Assembly: GCA_025766275.1 (NCBI GenBank)
Contig: JAFKAC010000054.1
Span: forward strand, 62,001-126,000
Source of the DNA: Lactarius indigo
Lineage: Eukaryota; Basidiomycota; Agaricomycetes; Russulales; Russulaceae
Reading direction: 5' to 3'
Length of the DNA stretch: 64,000 nucleotides
The notes beneath the pieces are model-generated. The model saw nothing but the letters and a program-made list of their open reading frames with translations. It was not told the origin of the DNA and ran no database searches. A program made the position numbers and the translations under genes. Shown here one piece after another: positions 32,239-43,835 of the stretch; position 1 is the stretch's first letter, and each line of letters begins with the position of its first letter.

Positions 32239-32715
32239 TGTTACGATCACGACCGGTTATGACTACGGTCCGACTCAGTATTAGTCATGGACATTTACAT
32301 CGTATCAGTCAGCACAGTAGTACACATGTGATTGTGGCTCGTGTATGACTCATTCCTAGGATAGTCGTACTAGGGTTCAAGCTAGTTACGCTATTGGTTT
32401 CCTATTGTTCCAGCGGTGCTTTAAAGCCCGCACGTATCTGTATAAGTAGTCACTTTAGAAGACCAAGACCCCCATCTTGGTCTTCTTCAATCCACCACTT
32501 GACTCATCTTTTGTTTGCCTTAGTCCCCAACTAAGAGTGCTTCTGCTGTTATCCACCAAGGGATAACCTTCTTTCATTCTCTGTTGCGGCGTGTGCCAGC
32601 GTGCCCCCGTTCAGCCTGCATTGGGTTGACATGAGATCCCCATTTGCCTAATATTCGTTAAGTCAACTATGCCTTTCTCGTGTCCAAGTCAGATCTACGC
32701 CGGTGGAGCGTAACA
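32239..32715 (+). repeat. 3' LTR of element D (477 bp)
   Basis: Starts TGTTACG and ends CGTAACA, right after the tract CTGAAAAGGGGGTAA. It contains the hairpin GAAGACCAAGA / TCTTGGTCTTC (32458-32485) shared with family B LTRs. The 5' copy is missing, so the 3' end is set only by the inverted 7-bp termini. An end at 32877 cannot be fully excluded. Confidence 0.7.
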
Positions 32716-32734
32716 CACCTCATCACAAGGGGAT

Positions 32735-32877
32735 TGTCACAGACTCAGCTACCTCAGCGTAGGAGCTGTTACAGAAGACCTTGGGAGTCCTTCCACTCAG
32801 TGGGGATCCAACTCAGAGTCCTTTGCCTTAGGCAGGATCTGTTACAGAACGATGTGTGCCCCCACAGAGGCATGACA
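32735..32877 (+). repeat. 143-bp repeat similar to the 3' end of LTR H
   Basis: TGTCACAGACTCAG to GCATGACA, strongly similar to 41342-41487, the last part of LTR H. Both copies contain TTACAGA-type words three times at spacings of roughly 50 bp. It lies between the end of LTR D and the truncated 3' end of element E. It is probably an LTR fragment. No target duplication is visible. Confidence 0.65.
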
Positions 32878-35800
32878 TTGGGTACACTGAATCATAGCAC
32901 AAAGTTGACTCACCCTTGCGTGCAACTGATCGAGCTTGAAGCTCACCACGCAGTAGTGCATCACTTCTGTTGTGAGGGTCTTGTCATTGATGCAGTTGAG
33001 GGTGCAGTTGGTGATCTTGTCTGCCACGAAGATTACCAAATCTTCGTGCAGGTAGGTGGGACAAAGGGTGGCTGACACATGCAGCTCTGCATAGAGTGGC
33101 TTGCCATAAACATGTGGTGAACCTGGTATAACCCCCAGTATCAAGGGGTCCGCCCCTCCAATGATCTGCATGTGGGAGGCATCTTGTTCTACACCATTGG
33201 GGCCAGTGATGGGGTATGGAATGTGATGGGGTCGTTGATTTGCCCTGAACCCTTCAGGCACAATGATGTGTGCCGGGTCGTCGGTGGTGGTGAATGGATG
33301 CAGCGCTGGGTACGTGCACACATCCTCAATACATGGGGGACCCATCGGTGTAGACAAGCCATGGGGTGACAAGGGGATTACCAGTGTCGTGTTTCGTTTG
33401 AAGGAAGGTGTGTCTTGCCGGGTAGTAATCGTCATTGTCATGGCCAGCCTCAGCAGCTGCCATTGCTCCCATCTCTCTCACATCTCTCTCAGTCGGGCCA
33501 CTGCTGAGTCAAGCTGTTCCTTCTGCCATGCCGCTGCCACCTTCCTCCAACTCTCCAACTTGTACTCCATCAGAGCTTGAATGCTCGTTGTTGCACAGGA
33601 AAATTCCGTGAACACCAATGAGATTGTCACTTGGGGGGATGATGGCAATGGGTTCTTGTGTGCCGGCATCATTTCGGAAGACATGAGGGATGGCATGCTT
33701 GTCGTTGAGGGGTTGGATGGGATCGGGGAAGCAGTTGAGAACCGCTGCCCATTCTTGCGCAGTGATGTGGCCCTCTGGTTGTCCAATAGGTGTGTAGGGA
33801 GTGAGTTGGGTGTTGGGAACCTCAGTGGCTTTGTCCTTGTCCAGTAGTGTGCTGGCTGCTTGTGTGAGGGAGTCGAGGAGTGCCACTTGGGTGACATGTT
33901 GGAGAGGGGAAGTAGGCATCAAAGTAGAGGGTTGTGAGTGAAGAGAGTGAAGGAAGAGGGGATGACTCTTTCCTGTCACCTTGTCCCCTCTTTTAAGCAT
34001 CCTGCCTTGTACCTGTGACTCCTGATACTGTCGCAGGGCCTCTGGTGCGAATACATCATCCTTGTTGACCCACTGGTTCTCCAAGTCTGGGTAGCCCTTC
34101 CATTTGATAAGATACTGGAGGCACTTTCCTCTGCTGAAATGCCAGGTGTCTAGAATTGCCTTGACCTTGTATTCTTCTTTGCCATTGATCAGTTCGGGTG
34201 GTGGTCATGTGAAGCTCTCTCCATGAAGGGGAGTTTGCTTGTAAGGTGTGAGAAGATTGATGTGAAACACTGGGTGGATGCTCCACTGCGTGGGAAGTTC
34301 CAATCGATAGTTGTAAGGGGACATCACCTGCATCACCTGGAATGGTCCGTGGCACCACGCTGTGAGTTTTGCCATGGGCTGATTGGTTCTAAGATGCTTC
34401 CCTTCCAGCCACACAAGGTCTCCAATCTTGAATTTGGGTGTATCTTTGTTACACACCCAAGCCTCTTGTGCCTTTTTCATGAGGCATTGTGCTTCTTCTC
34501 TGGCTTCCTTGAGGTGTGTTAGTTGCTTGGTCACCTGAGGTATAGGAGATGGCTTATTGGTCCAATCAGCGTGTGGGTCGTATCCCATCAGAAGCTGGAA
34601 TGGTGACTGTTTGGTATGTTCATGTGGCCAATTGTTATGTGCAAATTCCACTATAGGCAGATACACAGTCCAATTGTCTTGCTGCTCATTTACCCAAAAG
34701 CATAGGTACTGTTTCAGCCACTGATTCGTCCTTTCTGATTGTCCATCCATTTGTGGGTGATAAGCCATTGATACGTTTTGCTGAATGCCCAAGATTCTAC
34801 ATGCTTTGTGGGCAAACTTTGATGTGAACTGGGGGTCTCGGTCACTAATGATCTTGTGTGGTAAACCGAAACATTTGAAGATGTGGTTCATGTACAAGAT
34901 TACTGTCTCTTCTGCTGTAATTTCCTCTCAACATGGTATGAAGATCGACACTTTGCTGCAGTCGTGGTCCGTGACTGTAAGGATGCTGTCGTATTGTCCC
35001 AACACTGGGAGTTTGGTGATGAAGTCGACTGCTACTGTTTGAAATGGGGTTGCCTCTAAGATGGGTGTGATCGGATGCAGGGCTGCTTGGATGGGGCATG
35101 TGTTTACTTTGTTCTGTTGACATTCTGCGCACCCTTGTACATATTTGTATACATCCTTTCGCAGACGGGGCCACCAATAGTGTCATTCTACTATGTGTTG
35201 GGTTCTTGCAATTCCCGGATGTCCGTGTATTGGTTGGTTGTGGTGATCGTGTATCAGTACCCATTGCATAGAGTTGGGTCCCGTGATCATGAACCTGCCA
35301 TCCGTGTACCACTCTCCGTTGATCTTCTTCAGTTGATAGGGGTCTACCCATTGTTTGATGACTGCTTCGTCCTGCTGATGACGTGGCTGTTGCAGATTTG
35401 GGTTGACAGTGAGGGTTCTTGCTGTGTTGATGGCTTTCATGAAGACTTCCAGTGGTAGTACTGTTACTTCTTCATTGTCTGCCACACCTTGGTTGTAATC
35501 CGGTCAACGCGACAAGGCATCTGCTCATCCGTTGTTTTTTCCCTTGATATGGTGAATCTCAAAGTTGTATTCTGAGAGCTCTAGTACTTCCCTTGCCACC
35601 CTCCTGCTAATCTTCTGTGGTGTTTTCCAGTATTGCAGGTTGAGATGATCAGAGAAGATTTTGATTTTGTGTGGTGCTCCGGCCAAGAGCAGTCTCCAAT
35701 TTTGTAGCGCTTTGACTATCGCAAGCAGCTCTAGGTCATAGATGTCATAATTTCTTTCCGCCTCCGAAAGTGTTGCGGAGTAGTAGCCTATAGGATGCTT

Positions 35801-37510
35801 CTTTCCATCAGCTTTTTGCTGTAATAGTACAGCTCCCACCATGTATCCCAATGCATCGACTTCCAGTTCAAACGGATCTTGTAACTTCGGGTGCGCGAGT
35901 ACCAGTTCTTCTGTTACTAGGCATTTGAGGGTGTTGAATGCTTTGTCTTTGAGCTCTCCCCACTTCCAATCTGCATCTTTCCTTGTTAGTGCATTCAGAG
36001 GTTTGGTGTGAGTTGTGAAGCCACGAATGAAAAGTCTGTAAAAGTTGCAAAAACCCAAGAAGGATCGTACATCCTTGACCTTGGTTGGTGTTGGCCAATC
36101 TTTGATTCCTTGAACTTTTACGGGGTCCATGCGTGTTACCCCCCTTTCAAGGATTACCCTCAGGTAATCCATTTGCAGCTGATGGAAGAGGCACTTCTCC
36201 AGTTTGAAGTAAAGGTCGTGTTCCTGTGCCACATGCAGGATGTCCTGGACAGCAGCGATGTGGGCTGGCAGATCATGATCGAAGTGAGTGGCAATCCCGA
36301 TATTGTCCATGTAAACATGTATCATAGTTCCCAAACGCTCATGTTTTGCAATCATGTCCCAATAGATGTGGTTCATCATTGTTTGGAAGGTGGCTGGTGA
36401 GTTGGTAAGGCCAAAGAACATGACTGTGGGCTTGAAAAGTCCGAATTTTGTCTTGAACACCACCTTCTCCTGATGTCCGTCTTGAATGCGCACATTGTTA
36501 TAGCCCCAACGAATGTCCAGCTTGGTGTAGATATGGGCATTGCTGAGATTGAGGATAAGGTCTTGAATGAGCGGTAGCAGGTACTGGTTGCAGATCGTAT
36601 GGGAGTTAATGACGTGGTAGTCCTGTACCAGGCGTAGTTTTCCGTCCTTCTTTTTGATGAAGAAGAAGGGCAATGCGTACGGGGATATTGAAGGGTGTAA
36701 ATACCCTTGTGCCAGCTTCTCTTTGAGAAACTCCTTCAGCTCCCCCTCCTCCTTCAACGTCATCGGAGAAATTTTACAATCTATTGTGGCCGGCGCAGAC
36801 AGCTTGAAGTCTATTGCATGGTCCCATGGCCTGGATGGTGGGAAACGATGCAAGGCTTGTTTGTCAAACAATCTGTGGAACTGCTTGTATTGCTCCAGCA
36901 GCACAACAGCTTTTTGTTGTTGCTTGGCCTGTATCGCAAGCTCGGTTGATGTGGTTGTGCAACCAAAGGTTTCTTCTGCTAGATCATGGAGAATGTCCTC
37001 TTTCTCTGCTGTGATTAGGGCTCGTGCTGATGTAGGGTGTAATAATCCCTCGTCTGTTGCCAGGACTATGGGGTACATGTCAGGGTGTATAGCCACCTGG
37101 GCCCAATTGATGGTTGGTTTGAAAGCACCTAGCCATGGGTATCCCAGTACCATGTCTTCACTTCCGAGATCTGTGACGAGGAAAGTCGGTTTCTTGATCT
37201 GTTGACGTGTTTTCACTTCTAGGTTAACATAATGAGTGATTAACCCAGCTTTGTTTTCCGTGTTATCTATATTCCATATCTTGCGTGGCACTTCTAGTGC
37301 CTGTACCGGGACACCCACCTGGGTGGCCATACTTGGCTTGATGAAGTTATCTGTTGCTCTGGAATCAACCAGAGCTTTGGTTTCAGTCGTTTTGTAATTT
37401 GTGTTAACAGTCACTGGAATTCACAGAGATTGATGGCGTGTCGTCACTATCACAGAATTACATTTTAAAGCCCTCACCCTGACTGATGGGTTCAGGCGCC
37501 CTGAAAACCC
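32878..37510 (-). pseudogene. Pol plus extension of element E, many TGA stops
   Basis: The frame enters from the gag overlap (GGGTTTT at 37510-37504). Landmarks: TGA at 37421-37419, protease site LVDSRATDNFIK (Gly of DSGA changed to Arg), RT with KKDGKLRLVQDYHVIN, catalytic YMDNIGI instead of YMDD, RNase H, TGA at 35527 (GKNNG-stop), a further TGA shortly after, integrase pieces (HPGIARTQ, CAECQQNK, SDRDPQF, DGQSERTNQ), TGA at 34207, chromodomain, then the extension with HITAQEWAAV and a block starting PEGFRANQRPHH. Two catalytic residues are lost, so it is non-functional apart from the stops. Confidence 0.88.
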
Positions 37511-39495
37511 TCTTTTCCCCACAAATCCTGAAGGATGAGGTCCTTCACTTTGTCCGTACTATTGGCCACTTGAGTGAGCCACTCCTTTGCTTGTTTGCTT
37601 GCGCTTTTGGTACTTGCGGCATTTATTTGTGTGGGCGCAGGTGTTGCACATAATGTTGGGGAGGTGTATCCTGGCAACGATGGTTTGTACATTGACCCTT
37701 GAGTGTACCCGCCGGTCTCTGTCATCCTGCTACTTGGAGGTGCACTGGCTTGCCATGGCCATTGTGTGCGGGGGCAGGAGCAGTTATGTGAGAGATGTCC
37801 CAGTTTGTTACAGTTATAACAGAGGACGTTCCTTAGGTCCCTTCTGGATCCCCCTTGCCCCCCACCCCTTGCTCCTGGTCCTCCTTGTGGCAGAAATGGT
37901 GGCTGAGGCCATGTGTACGGTGGCTTCCCATAATCGATTTCTTCTGAACCAGCTAGTCGCACCTTAGCTTGGTCCACCGATGTGTCCATGGCCCAAGGAT
38001 TGGTCTGTGGTAGGTTCTGGGGAAGTGCCCATCCCACGTTTCCACTTTGCTTCTTTGGTGGCTGCTGGGTTTTATACCTGTCTAGTTGTGCCTTCAGGTG
38101 TATGTAATTCTTCTGTCGTTTGAGGACAGCATGTTTCCAGTCGTCAAACGTGGTGGGACCGTTGAATTCAAAAGTCTTTTTGAAGAGTTCCTTGGGCAGC
38201 CCTGACGTGAAGAGATCAATTGTTTGGGGTTCATTGAGGTGATAGTGAGCTTTTCACACTAGCTGTTTGAAGTCATTGACATACTTGTCAATGTCTTCTC
38301 CCATCATTTTAAACCCTTTTCTCAGGATTGCTTGTGCTTGCTCCCATTCCAGTGTGTTTTCAAAATGCTGACTGAAGCCATCGGCTACAGCATTCCATAA
38401 TTCTCTCGTGTAGGGACTTATCCCTCGTTGAATTTGTTGATTGAGCCAGTTCAAGAAGGATAACACCCATTCGCTCACCACCCCTCCCTTGATATAGGAG
38501 AGGAATAGAAGGCAGTGTTGGTAGTTGTTCTGCATGATAGGGGCGTCTAGATTCATGCCCCAGTAGACATGCCACTGCGTGAGAAATGAGTCTACTTTAA
38601 GTCTATCCCTGTCAAAAATAGAGGGGGGCTCGCTGGTTAGTTTTTCCTGATGTCCTCCTTCTGGTGGTCCTCCTCCTGGTGGTCCTCCTCTGGGTGGTCC
38701 TCTTGGTAATATATCAAATGGGACTCCTTGATCTGGTGGTGGTGGTGGGTCTCCATTTGGTCCTCCAACTCCTGGGGGTAGTTCCAGGATTGGGTACCTT
38801 CTCTCTCCTAATGGAGGGTCTCCCCTGTCTGATCCGATTGCTCTGAATATTGCCACATCATCTGCAGTCATTCATACGCTGGTTTCTGGATTGATAGGCA
38901 TGAGGATTTCTTGTGCCTCTCTTTGTATTGCACGTGATTCTTTGAGTGCTACTTGTTCCATTCTTTGCATGATTGTTGCCATAAGAGCTGGCGATCATAC
39001 GTGAATTGGTTCTGGTTCTGTGATATGGGCAGACTCAGCTCGTTCTACAAGGAGGTCTTGTATTGCTCCTCCACTGCTTTCGGTTTGGTCTGGTTGTCAA
39101 TGCTCTTCCTTGTCTTCACTCTGTTCTGTTGCTTCTGTTACAGCTTCTCCTGTTGAGTGTTCCCGGAGCTGTCTGTTGATGAGACCCCAATCTGCACGGC
39201 TGTTAGGTTCTCATGTGTCAATATCGCACTGATATCTCGATCCTGCTGGTCATACTACATCCCAATGTGAATCTATTGGGTTCCACATAACTTCTGTCCA
39301 ACACAGTCTGTCAAAGTTGAACTCAACTGGTCAGAATCTGGTAGGTCCGTTAAACTCTACAAAGTATCCTGCCTCTTCTCCGTGGTCTTGCCAATGGGCA
39401 GCTTGCAGGAAGTGGGTTGGAACGTTGTGGTCTCCTCTTCTGGGTAGCATATAGGGACGAAAGTTCATCCACTGGTCTCTGGTTGTTATGGCCAC
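37492..39495 (-). pseudogene. Gag of element E, several TGA stops
   Basis: Aligned to element G gag over its length, from a GTG (39495) at the place where G also has GTG rather than ATG. TGA codons replace G's Arg at several points (for example after GPTRF, WDVV, IDT, IHV, ETSV and KQLV). The CCHC knuckle CYNCNKLGHLSHNC is still present near 37800, and the DPW-type AMDTSVDQAKVRLAG segment near 37970. It ends with EGFQGA overlapping pol. No complete protein is possible. Confidence 0.85.
37504..37510 (-). promoter_or_regulatory. GGGTTTT slippery heptamer, element E
   Basis: In gag phase G GGT TTT, followed by CAG GGC GCC TGA. It is the same heptamer, in the same phase and at the same distance from the gag stop, as in D and G. 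Pol is in the -1 frame. Confidence 0.65.
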
Positions 39496-39516
39496 GATGG
39501 AAGATCTTGGTCTTAA

Positions 39517-40017
39517 TGTAACATCGTCACAACATTAGCTCAACTTGAGCTTGATGAGGTGGTAACCACTTAGCAGATAATCACGACTGCATGAAGGCAT
39601 GTGTTCCTATCTTAGTGAATGTGTGAAGGCACACTTGTAGGACTTCAGTCACTTGACAAGATGAAGTGAAACTTTAGAGAGAAAGAGTTGGAAAGGAAAC
39701 AGTGACAATTCAAGAAGACCAAGATGGTGTATCTTGGTCTTTGCCAACTACCTTAAATACAAGTTGAGCAGGCTTCAAGCGCTGCTATGAGTCACAGTAA
39801 AGTAGTGTCCAACATATCGCAGAAACAACACAAACCCTAATACAACTAGTACCTGTACTAGTATTGAGTCATACCATCAGTCAGCTATCACGTGCAATCT
39901 CCTATTGTACTACCATATCACCACCATAAAGGCCTAAGGCCACGAGTCCGTGACTAATCTACCTTACTGCTGTAGTGACAACTGGTACAGTAAGGGTCCA
40001 CAAGTCAGAACGTAACA
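39517..40017 (-). repeat. 5' LTR of element E (501 bp), family B relative
   Basis: On the minus strand it starts TGTTACGTTC and ends GATGTTACA, followed by the primer site AAGACCAAGAT, complementary to the LTR's own TATCTTGGTCTT arm. The hairpin sequence CAAGAAGACCAAGAT with ATCTTGGTCTT is present at about 39710-39745. It is CpG-poor compared with the LTR of G. Confidence 0.88.
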
Positions 40018-40474
40018 CCAATGGAGGTGACAGTAATACAGAATTACCATTGCACCATTCAATAAACACCATGTGCTGGTGCATTGCCTCTTGGCACTCC
40101 AGCCAAGTTGTCATTTGTTTGTACTTGTTTTTGAAGTTTGTTGCACAGTAAGCATTCTTGGTCAAGTTGATGTGAAGTTGTTCTGAATGCTTGGTGTTAT
40201 AATCATCTGTGGCACCGAAAAGTGAGATAGATCTGGTGTAATGGAGAAGACTGTGGAGCTTGGGAATATTGAAGTGTTCCCAGACTCCAAACTCGATAAA
40301 AATGTCTTTGTTTTCGTGAAATCAGCACAGTGTGGCATCAATCGCTTTGAGACTTTCTGTGGTGTGTACATGATACTGAGAAAGATAGATGAAATCAAGA
40401 AGTGCTCACACTGTGCAGGACAACTTGAAGTGTGCTGAAGACTGATTTCCTGGAAGAGGCATGTCCACCACAAC
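40018..40474 (-). pseudogene. Fragment of a second Plavaka-type transposase
   Basis: Minus-strand translation gives ALLDFIYLSQYHVHTTESL, then DIFIEFGVWEHFNIPKLHSL, SLFGATDDYNTKHSEQLHI and KNKYKQMTTWLE. This segment is known from the C-terminal half of Plavaka/Tnp2-type fungal transposases. Two TGA codons interrupt it. Element E lies on one side and an LTR fragment on the other, so only about 150 residues remain. It is not an allele of the 7786-19482 gene. Confidence 0.7.
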
Positions 40475-40813
40475 TGTAACACCATCACGACGTTAGCTTG
40501 ACTTGAGCTCCTGGACGAGGCAACTTTACTTAGCTAAGCACATCAAGGATGTATGGCATGAAGGCAATCCTAGATGTTTGAAGACACTAGGCAATAATCT
40601 GTACTCTCCTTATAACAAGAGAGAGACTTGAGTCGAAAGTGAGATGAAACAAGAGAAGTGACAATTGAAGAAGACCAAGATGGCATGTCTTGGTCTTCAT
40701 ATGCTAGGTTAAATACAAGAAGAGCAGGCTTTCAAGCTGCTATGAGTCACCATAGATAGCGTCCAACGTATCGTGTAAGTACCACAATCCTAATACTACT
40801 ACTACCTGTACTA
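40475..40813 (-). repeat. Truncated family B-like LTR
   Basis: Starts TGTAACACCATCACGACGTTAGC like the family B LTR ends, contains the hairpin AAGACCAAGATGGCATGTCTTGGTCTT near 40672-40700 (shown as two arms AAGACCAAGA and TCTTGGTCTT), and breaks off at 40813, where LTR H begins. Confidence 0.8.
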
Positions 40814-41487
40814 TGTCACAAACTCCCCTGTTACCTTTCCTTTTCTGTCCTTATCTGATCCATCTCCTTTCTTGGACATTACCTTTCTTGAACCTATGTT
40901 TCTCCTTTATCTGATTGTTCTAGCACTTTCTGTGCTATTCTTATCCACCTTCTTGTCGCCTTGCTGGCATGACACCATCTTGTATGATACTAGCATCATC
41001 TTGCCAGCACATCATTCTATCTATAGCAACCAGTAGCATTATGCACTCAGGTGCAATCCTGTACTATATAAGGACTCCTGCAGTGTGCCTTAGCTCCTTA
41101 GCTTTGGCTTAATCAACTATCTGCATTGTATCTCCACTGCCTCCTTGAGTGCCTCAGTCCCTTCAGCACTCAAGCCCTTGACCCAGAACCTCTGACCCTT
41201 GACCTGTACCCCCTTTGGGTCATTCCCCTCTCAGCCTCTGTGCAGGCTTCCCCTTGACTTCACTCTTACCCTCCCCCCGTCTTACTGGTCAGCCCAGTGA
41301 CATGTGACCTTTGGACTTAAGCCTCCATGCTCGTCCATGATTGTTACAGACTCAGTCACCTTAGCACTGGGGCTGGTACAGAAGATCTTAGGAGTCGTTG
41401 CACTCAGTGCCGATCCAACTTGGCTATCGACTGCCACATGACAGGAAGCCATTACAGAATGACACATGCCCCCACAGAGGTGTGACA
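40814..41487 (+). repeat. 5' LTR of element H (674 bp)
   Basis: Starts TGTCACA and ends TGTGACA (inverted 7-bp ends). It has a TATATAAGG box at 41065-41073. About 26 bp later comes TAGCTTTGGCTTA (41099-41111), the exact complement of the 13 nt right after the LTR. This identifies it as an upstream LTR of a self-primed retroelement. I found no matching 3' LTR in the window. Confidence 0.75.
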
Positions 41488-41500
41488 TAAGCCAAAGCTA
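41488..41500 (+). promoter_or_regulatory. Self-complementary primer-binding site of element H
   Basis: TAAGCCAAAGCTA immediately follows the LTR end and pairs over 13 nt with 41099-41111 in the LTR. It is similar to the site of element A (TAAGCCAAGTCT), so the two may share ancestry. Confidence 0.7.
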
Positions 41501-41747
41501 CTCAGAACCTAGCCAACGCACCGGCCAGGACCCCAGAAGAAGAACCATCAATAGTGACACTTGCTAGTGCACTAGTACCACCAATGTACACCCAGAACTG
41601 CTCGCCACACCCTGGGAGCACCCGGCAGAACTCTGAAGAAACTCCAGCATGCCATTGATGCACCAGACACAAGGGATGACCTCTGAAGAGAGGAGGAATG
41701 CCTACGAGGCATGATGAGCGGCACGACGCCAGCTATGACGAGGAGGA

Positions 41748-42442
41748 GTGACAGCAGCACCCTCCACTCCAAAGGCCAACATAACCCCGGCACCAGATAG
41801 GACAGAGAAGGGCATGATGCCCCAGTCTGAGATGACCTACCCCCTCAGCATTGATCTGAGTGGTGTAGCTGCAGCAGAAGAAGAACCCTACCAACCAGAA
41901 AAAGAGGCATACAACATGGCAATGGTAGATGACATATCAGAGTGGGTAGTCAGGAGACACCTTGAACAATGACTTGGCATGATAGAAGACAAAGCCCCTA
42001 CTAGGGGAGACGCATTCATACCAGACAAGGCTCCAGAACTAGAAAAGATGTTGATCAATTCAGAAGAACCTGAATGGGTAGCAGGAGACGCCTTGCACCC
42101 ACACAACAATCCGATATGATAGAAGTTGAAGCTCCCATTGGGAGAGACGCCTTTGTATTGGAAAAGACCCTAGAACCCGAATGGACAACTAGAGGACAGG
42201 CGACAATAGCCTGCACACCCTGGACCCCAGTGATTGAACTGGGCGATGAGAGGAACTCACCTGGAAGCCCAGAATGGACTACCATGTCCTACAAAAAGCC
42301 AACCAGTCGCCACGCCAGCCCTATTAACAGAAGACATGAGCATGAGATGACTAGGAGTCAAAACGAACCAGAAAGAAGTCGCAGTGGATGACCTTGATGG
42401 AGAGGAAGCCCTGACTCAGAAACAGGTTCCCGAGCACCCAGA
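41748..42442 (+). pseudogene. Decayed repeat-coding start of the element H ORF
   Basis: Open pieces in changing frames (41748-41972, the following stretch, 42074-42391) encode repeated motifs: DISEWVVRRHLEQ then TRGDAFIPDKAPELE; PEWV..RRLAPTQQ then IGRDAFVLEKTLEPEW; PEWTTMSYKK; PEWTREGTKGP. This implies a tandem repeat of roughly 35-40 residues with EW and GDAF landmarks, now shifted by small indels and stops. It runs up to the long open frame at 42443. No family recognised. Confidence 0.5.
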
Positions 42443-43572
42443 ATGGACACGGGAGGGGACCAAAGGACCAGGAAACTTGATGAAAATCCGATAAGTCAAA
42501 GCCCTTTTAAGGGAGACGCATGGGAATTCACAGAGAAAAGTAGGATGCTTCTGAAAACATTAAGAAGCAACCCTGAATTTACTGCCCTCCCTCAAAACGA
42601 ACAGCGATTGCTACTCGCTGAACTAATGGAAGGCAACAAGGATTTGTGTGGTTTGAAAGAAGATGACCTACCAATCCGGCTCAAGGAAGGCAAAAACAAG
42701 GTAGAAGCCTCCATCCTACCTGAAGGGAATGACAGTTGGAAGGAAAATAATGACGCTGCTGAAAGACATGATCAGGAAAGTCGAAACCCATGCATAGGCC
42801 AAGCATGTGGAGACACATTGATCAAATGGAGTCAAGAACTCCTAGAAGTACTGCAAAGAAACCCCGAGTTTGCAGTCCTTCCCCAAAGCGAACAATGGCT
42901 GGTGCTTGCTGAGCTGTTGGAGAACGAACACCTCCTTGCCCAGTCAGGAGAAGGCGGCTGTAATGATGCGACAAAGACCTTAACAGGAGATTCCCTCCTT
43001 AGGCAAGAAAATACCTCCATTTTGCCGGAAGGGGGTCTCCACCCTGAGGGAACTGATAAGCAACAGTGGCTACTAGAACTTGGGACGAATGATCGCTGGG
43101 CAGACAAACCAGAAGACGATACAAGCCCAGAAACAGCTGATTACTGGATCCAGTTAATCAGGAACCTCACAAGAGAAAAATCAAATGAACTTCTCGACGA
43201 CCTATTGAGGGGAACAACCAATGACCTGCCTGACGACGATTTTGACGATTCTACATGGGGCGAAGTGGCCATACAGCTTCCCAACAACAGCTTCACACAA
43301 GAAGAAGCCATACACCTAGTTCAGAACAACAATGAAGGCGCACATCCAGCCAACGACTTGGGGAGCATCTCATCGCTCCAAGGACCGACCTCAACTCAGA
43401 GCGATGCCTCACCAGCCTGCTTAACAGCGCCCACTGTTACTCCTAGTCAGGAACAGTCGGCCAAAGGCACAAGCACAACCAATGGTAAAAGGTTGAGGCC
43501 TCTGCACAATCTCCAACAGTATGGAGAGAACTTGAATGAACGGCACAAAGTTCAAAAAGTGCAATATGAAAA

Positions 43573-43835
43573 TGTTGATAAGTGACCCTTGCGCACTTAG
43601 CGGCTCTAACAGACCGGACTCACAGATATGGACTGCTGTAGATTAATTAGGACCGCTTTAGATTAGATTTGATCTGTACAATCTCAGACTTCTTTATCTA
43701 TGACATCATGTACAATGACATCACATGGACATATTTGCCTGACAACTCCCTGTTGCTGCTTCAAGCACTCTCTGCATATCTCACCACAGTCACCTTTGCC
43801 ACTGTGAGTATGCTCTCTATTTGTGCTGTTCATCA
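43573..43835 (+). repeat. Short solo LTR of the copia family, TSD GAAAA
   Basis: 263 bp, TGTTGATAAGTGACC to TGTTCATCA, flanked by GAAAA at 43568-43572 and 43836-43840. Its ends match the 612-bp LTR of copia element F, but the middle is much shorter. It is in the opposite orientation to F and interrupts the element H ORF. Confidence 0.92.

Larger units (their letters stand above)
25890..32715 (+). mobile_element. Ty3/gypsy element D, 5'-truncated, with a nested solo LTR
   Basis: Similarity to element G gag is clear from about 25894 (LLFLSYIKG) onward, with only weak traces a little upstream. The 5' LTR, primer site and gag N terminus are missing, and the coiled-coil pseudogene abuts instead. 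It carries gag (to 26839), pol, the C-terminal extension and a 3' LTR (32239-32715) preceded by a purine tract AAAAGGGGG. Pol is interrupted by a solo copia-family LTR (28026-28645) and TGA codons at 29006, 31034 and 31586. It is a relative, not a copy, of G and E. Confidence 0.9.
32878..40017 (-). mobile_element. Ty3/gypsy element E, old copy, 3' end truncated
   Basis: Minus strand: 5' LTR 40017-39517, self-priming site, gag, pol with chromodomain and the C-terminal extension. The sequence stops matching G at about 32880 within the final coil, and no 3' LTR follows. It is close to G in protein sequence. Nearly every stop I compared with G stands where G has Arg, as expected from CGA to TGA. 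One small indel (about 8 nt) shifts the frame near 33280-33300. The element is dead. Confidence 0.9.

Noticed and set aside
32239..32877. LTR of D extending to 32877
   Set aside because: The inverted ends TGTTACG/CGTAACA fit 32239-32715, and 32735-32877 independently matches LTR H; kept only as an alternative.
40162..40488. Separate minus-strand gene
   Set aside because: Wrong frame; another frame matches a Plavaka transposase segment.
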